From Pseudomonadota bacterium (lineage in GTDB: Bacteria; Desulfobacterota; Desulfobacteria; Desulfobacterales; Desulfobacteraceae), in contig JAHIVS010000336.1 of assembly GCA_018816605.1 (NCBI GenBank), positions 1 through 5,704 on the forward strand: 5,704 nt of DNA, written 5' to 3'. Every line of letters begins with the position of its first letter. Position 1 is the stretch's first letter. Under the pieces are notes generated by a model. That model was not told the DNA's origin. It saw nothing but the letters and a program-made list of their open reading frames with translations, and did not search any database. This document shows, in pieces, positions 5,531 through 5,704 of the stretch. Position numbers and translations under genes: made by a program.

Positions 5531-5704
5531 TCAACGAAGGGTCGCATTGTTGCGTCTCTGATGTATTGAAGTGGGTTTGAATCTTCCATTTTCATCTTGC
5601 AAAGATTCGATCCAATCAATAATCTCCTGTATCATTTCATGTTTTTTCAAAAAATCGAATCTTGTCAAGACCTCAGCCAGGTATAGCGCATTGTACCAAA
5701 CAAA
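5531..5704 (-). CDS. C-terminal end of a convergent gene, possibly an alpha/alpha-toroid (prenyltransferase/terpene-cyclase-like) protein
   Basis: Reading the minus strand from the window edge gives 57 codons without a stop, ending in TGA (plus-strand TCA at 5531-5533). The gene's start lies beyond base 5704. The peptide has normal amphipathic helix content: WYNALYLAEVLTRFDFLKK, then IIDWIESLQDENGRFKPTS, then a basic tail rich in R, H and N. QDENGRF resembles the QxxxGxW/F repeat of prenyltransferase and squalene-cyclase-like toroids, and the preceding tryptophan helix fits that fold. The evidence is a short tail only, so the family is tentative; the coding call rests on the protein-like composition and convergent position behind the terminator. 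No functional link to the abf operon is implied. Confidence 0.6.
   Translation of the reverse strand, partial: FVWYNALYLAEVLTRFDFLKKHEMIQEIIDWIESLQDENGRFKPTSIHQRRNNATLR

Noticed and set aside
1..5704. CRISPR arrays, tRNA/rRNA genes, insertion sequences, phage attachment sites
   Set aside because: No regularly spaced repeats, cloverleaf patterns, transposase motifs or terminal inverted repeats were seen on either strand.

Overview
The window comes from a Gram-negative bacterium with sigma-54 regulation. An anaerobic deltaproteobacterium, for example a sulfate reducer of the Desulfobacteraceae type, is the best guess. This is inferred from an oxygen-sensitive 4-hydroxybutyryl-CoA dehydratase, a PAS/AAA+ enhancer-binding protein, a -24/-12 promoter with an IHF-type site, and moderate GC content. 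Taxonomy was not tested.

Layout. Bases 1-1443 hold the 3' part of a sigma-54-dependent activator gene whose start lies left of the window. Bases 1444-1801 hold no gene but a complete-looking sigma-54 control region. It has three 16-bp dyads of the form GATGCA-N4-TGCATC (one degenerate), a separate 8-bp inverted repeat, a consensus IHF site and a -24/-12 promoter with exact spacing. Next, on the same strand, come 4-hydroxybutyryl-CoA dehydratase (abfD, 1802-3277), 4-hydroxybutyrate CoA-transferase (abfT, 3293-4588) and a metallo-beta-lactamase-fold lactonase closely resembling BlcC/AttM (4649-5428). A strong hairpin terminator follows at 5460-5499. The right end (5531-5704) carries the last 57 codons of a convergent minus-strand gene that continues outside the window.

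How the genes fit together. The three structural genes spell out a route in which gamma-butyrolactone is hydrolysed to 4-hydroxybutyrate, activated to 4-hydroxybutyryl-CoA, and dehydrated and isomerised to crotonyl-CoA, which can enter beta-oxidation. In Agrobacterium the same type of lactonase sits with dehydrogenases that send 4-hydroxybutyrate to succinate. Here it is paired with the radical CoA-ester route instead. The adjacent activator probably binds the dyads and turns the operon on in response to a pathway metabolite, but that ligand is inferred only. No alcohol dehydrogenase, aldehyde dehydrogenase, enoyl-CoA hydratase or thiolase is present in the window.

The most notable points are the lactone-to-crotonyl-CoA gene set, the almost textbook enhancer/IHF/sigma-54 architecture, and a one-residue contraction between two predicted Fe-S ligands of AbfD.
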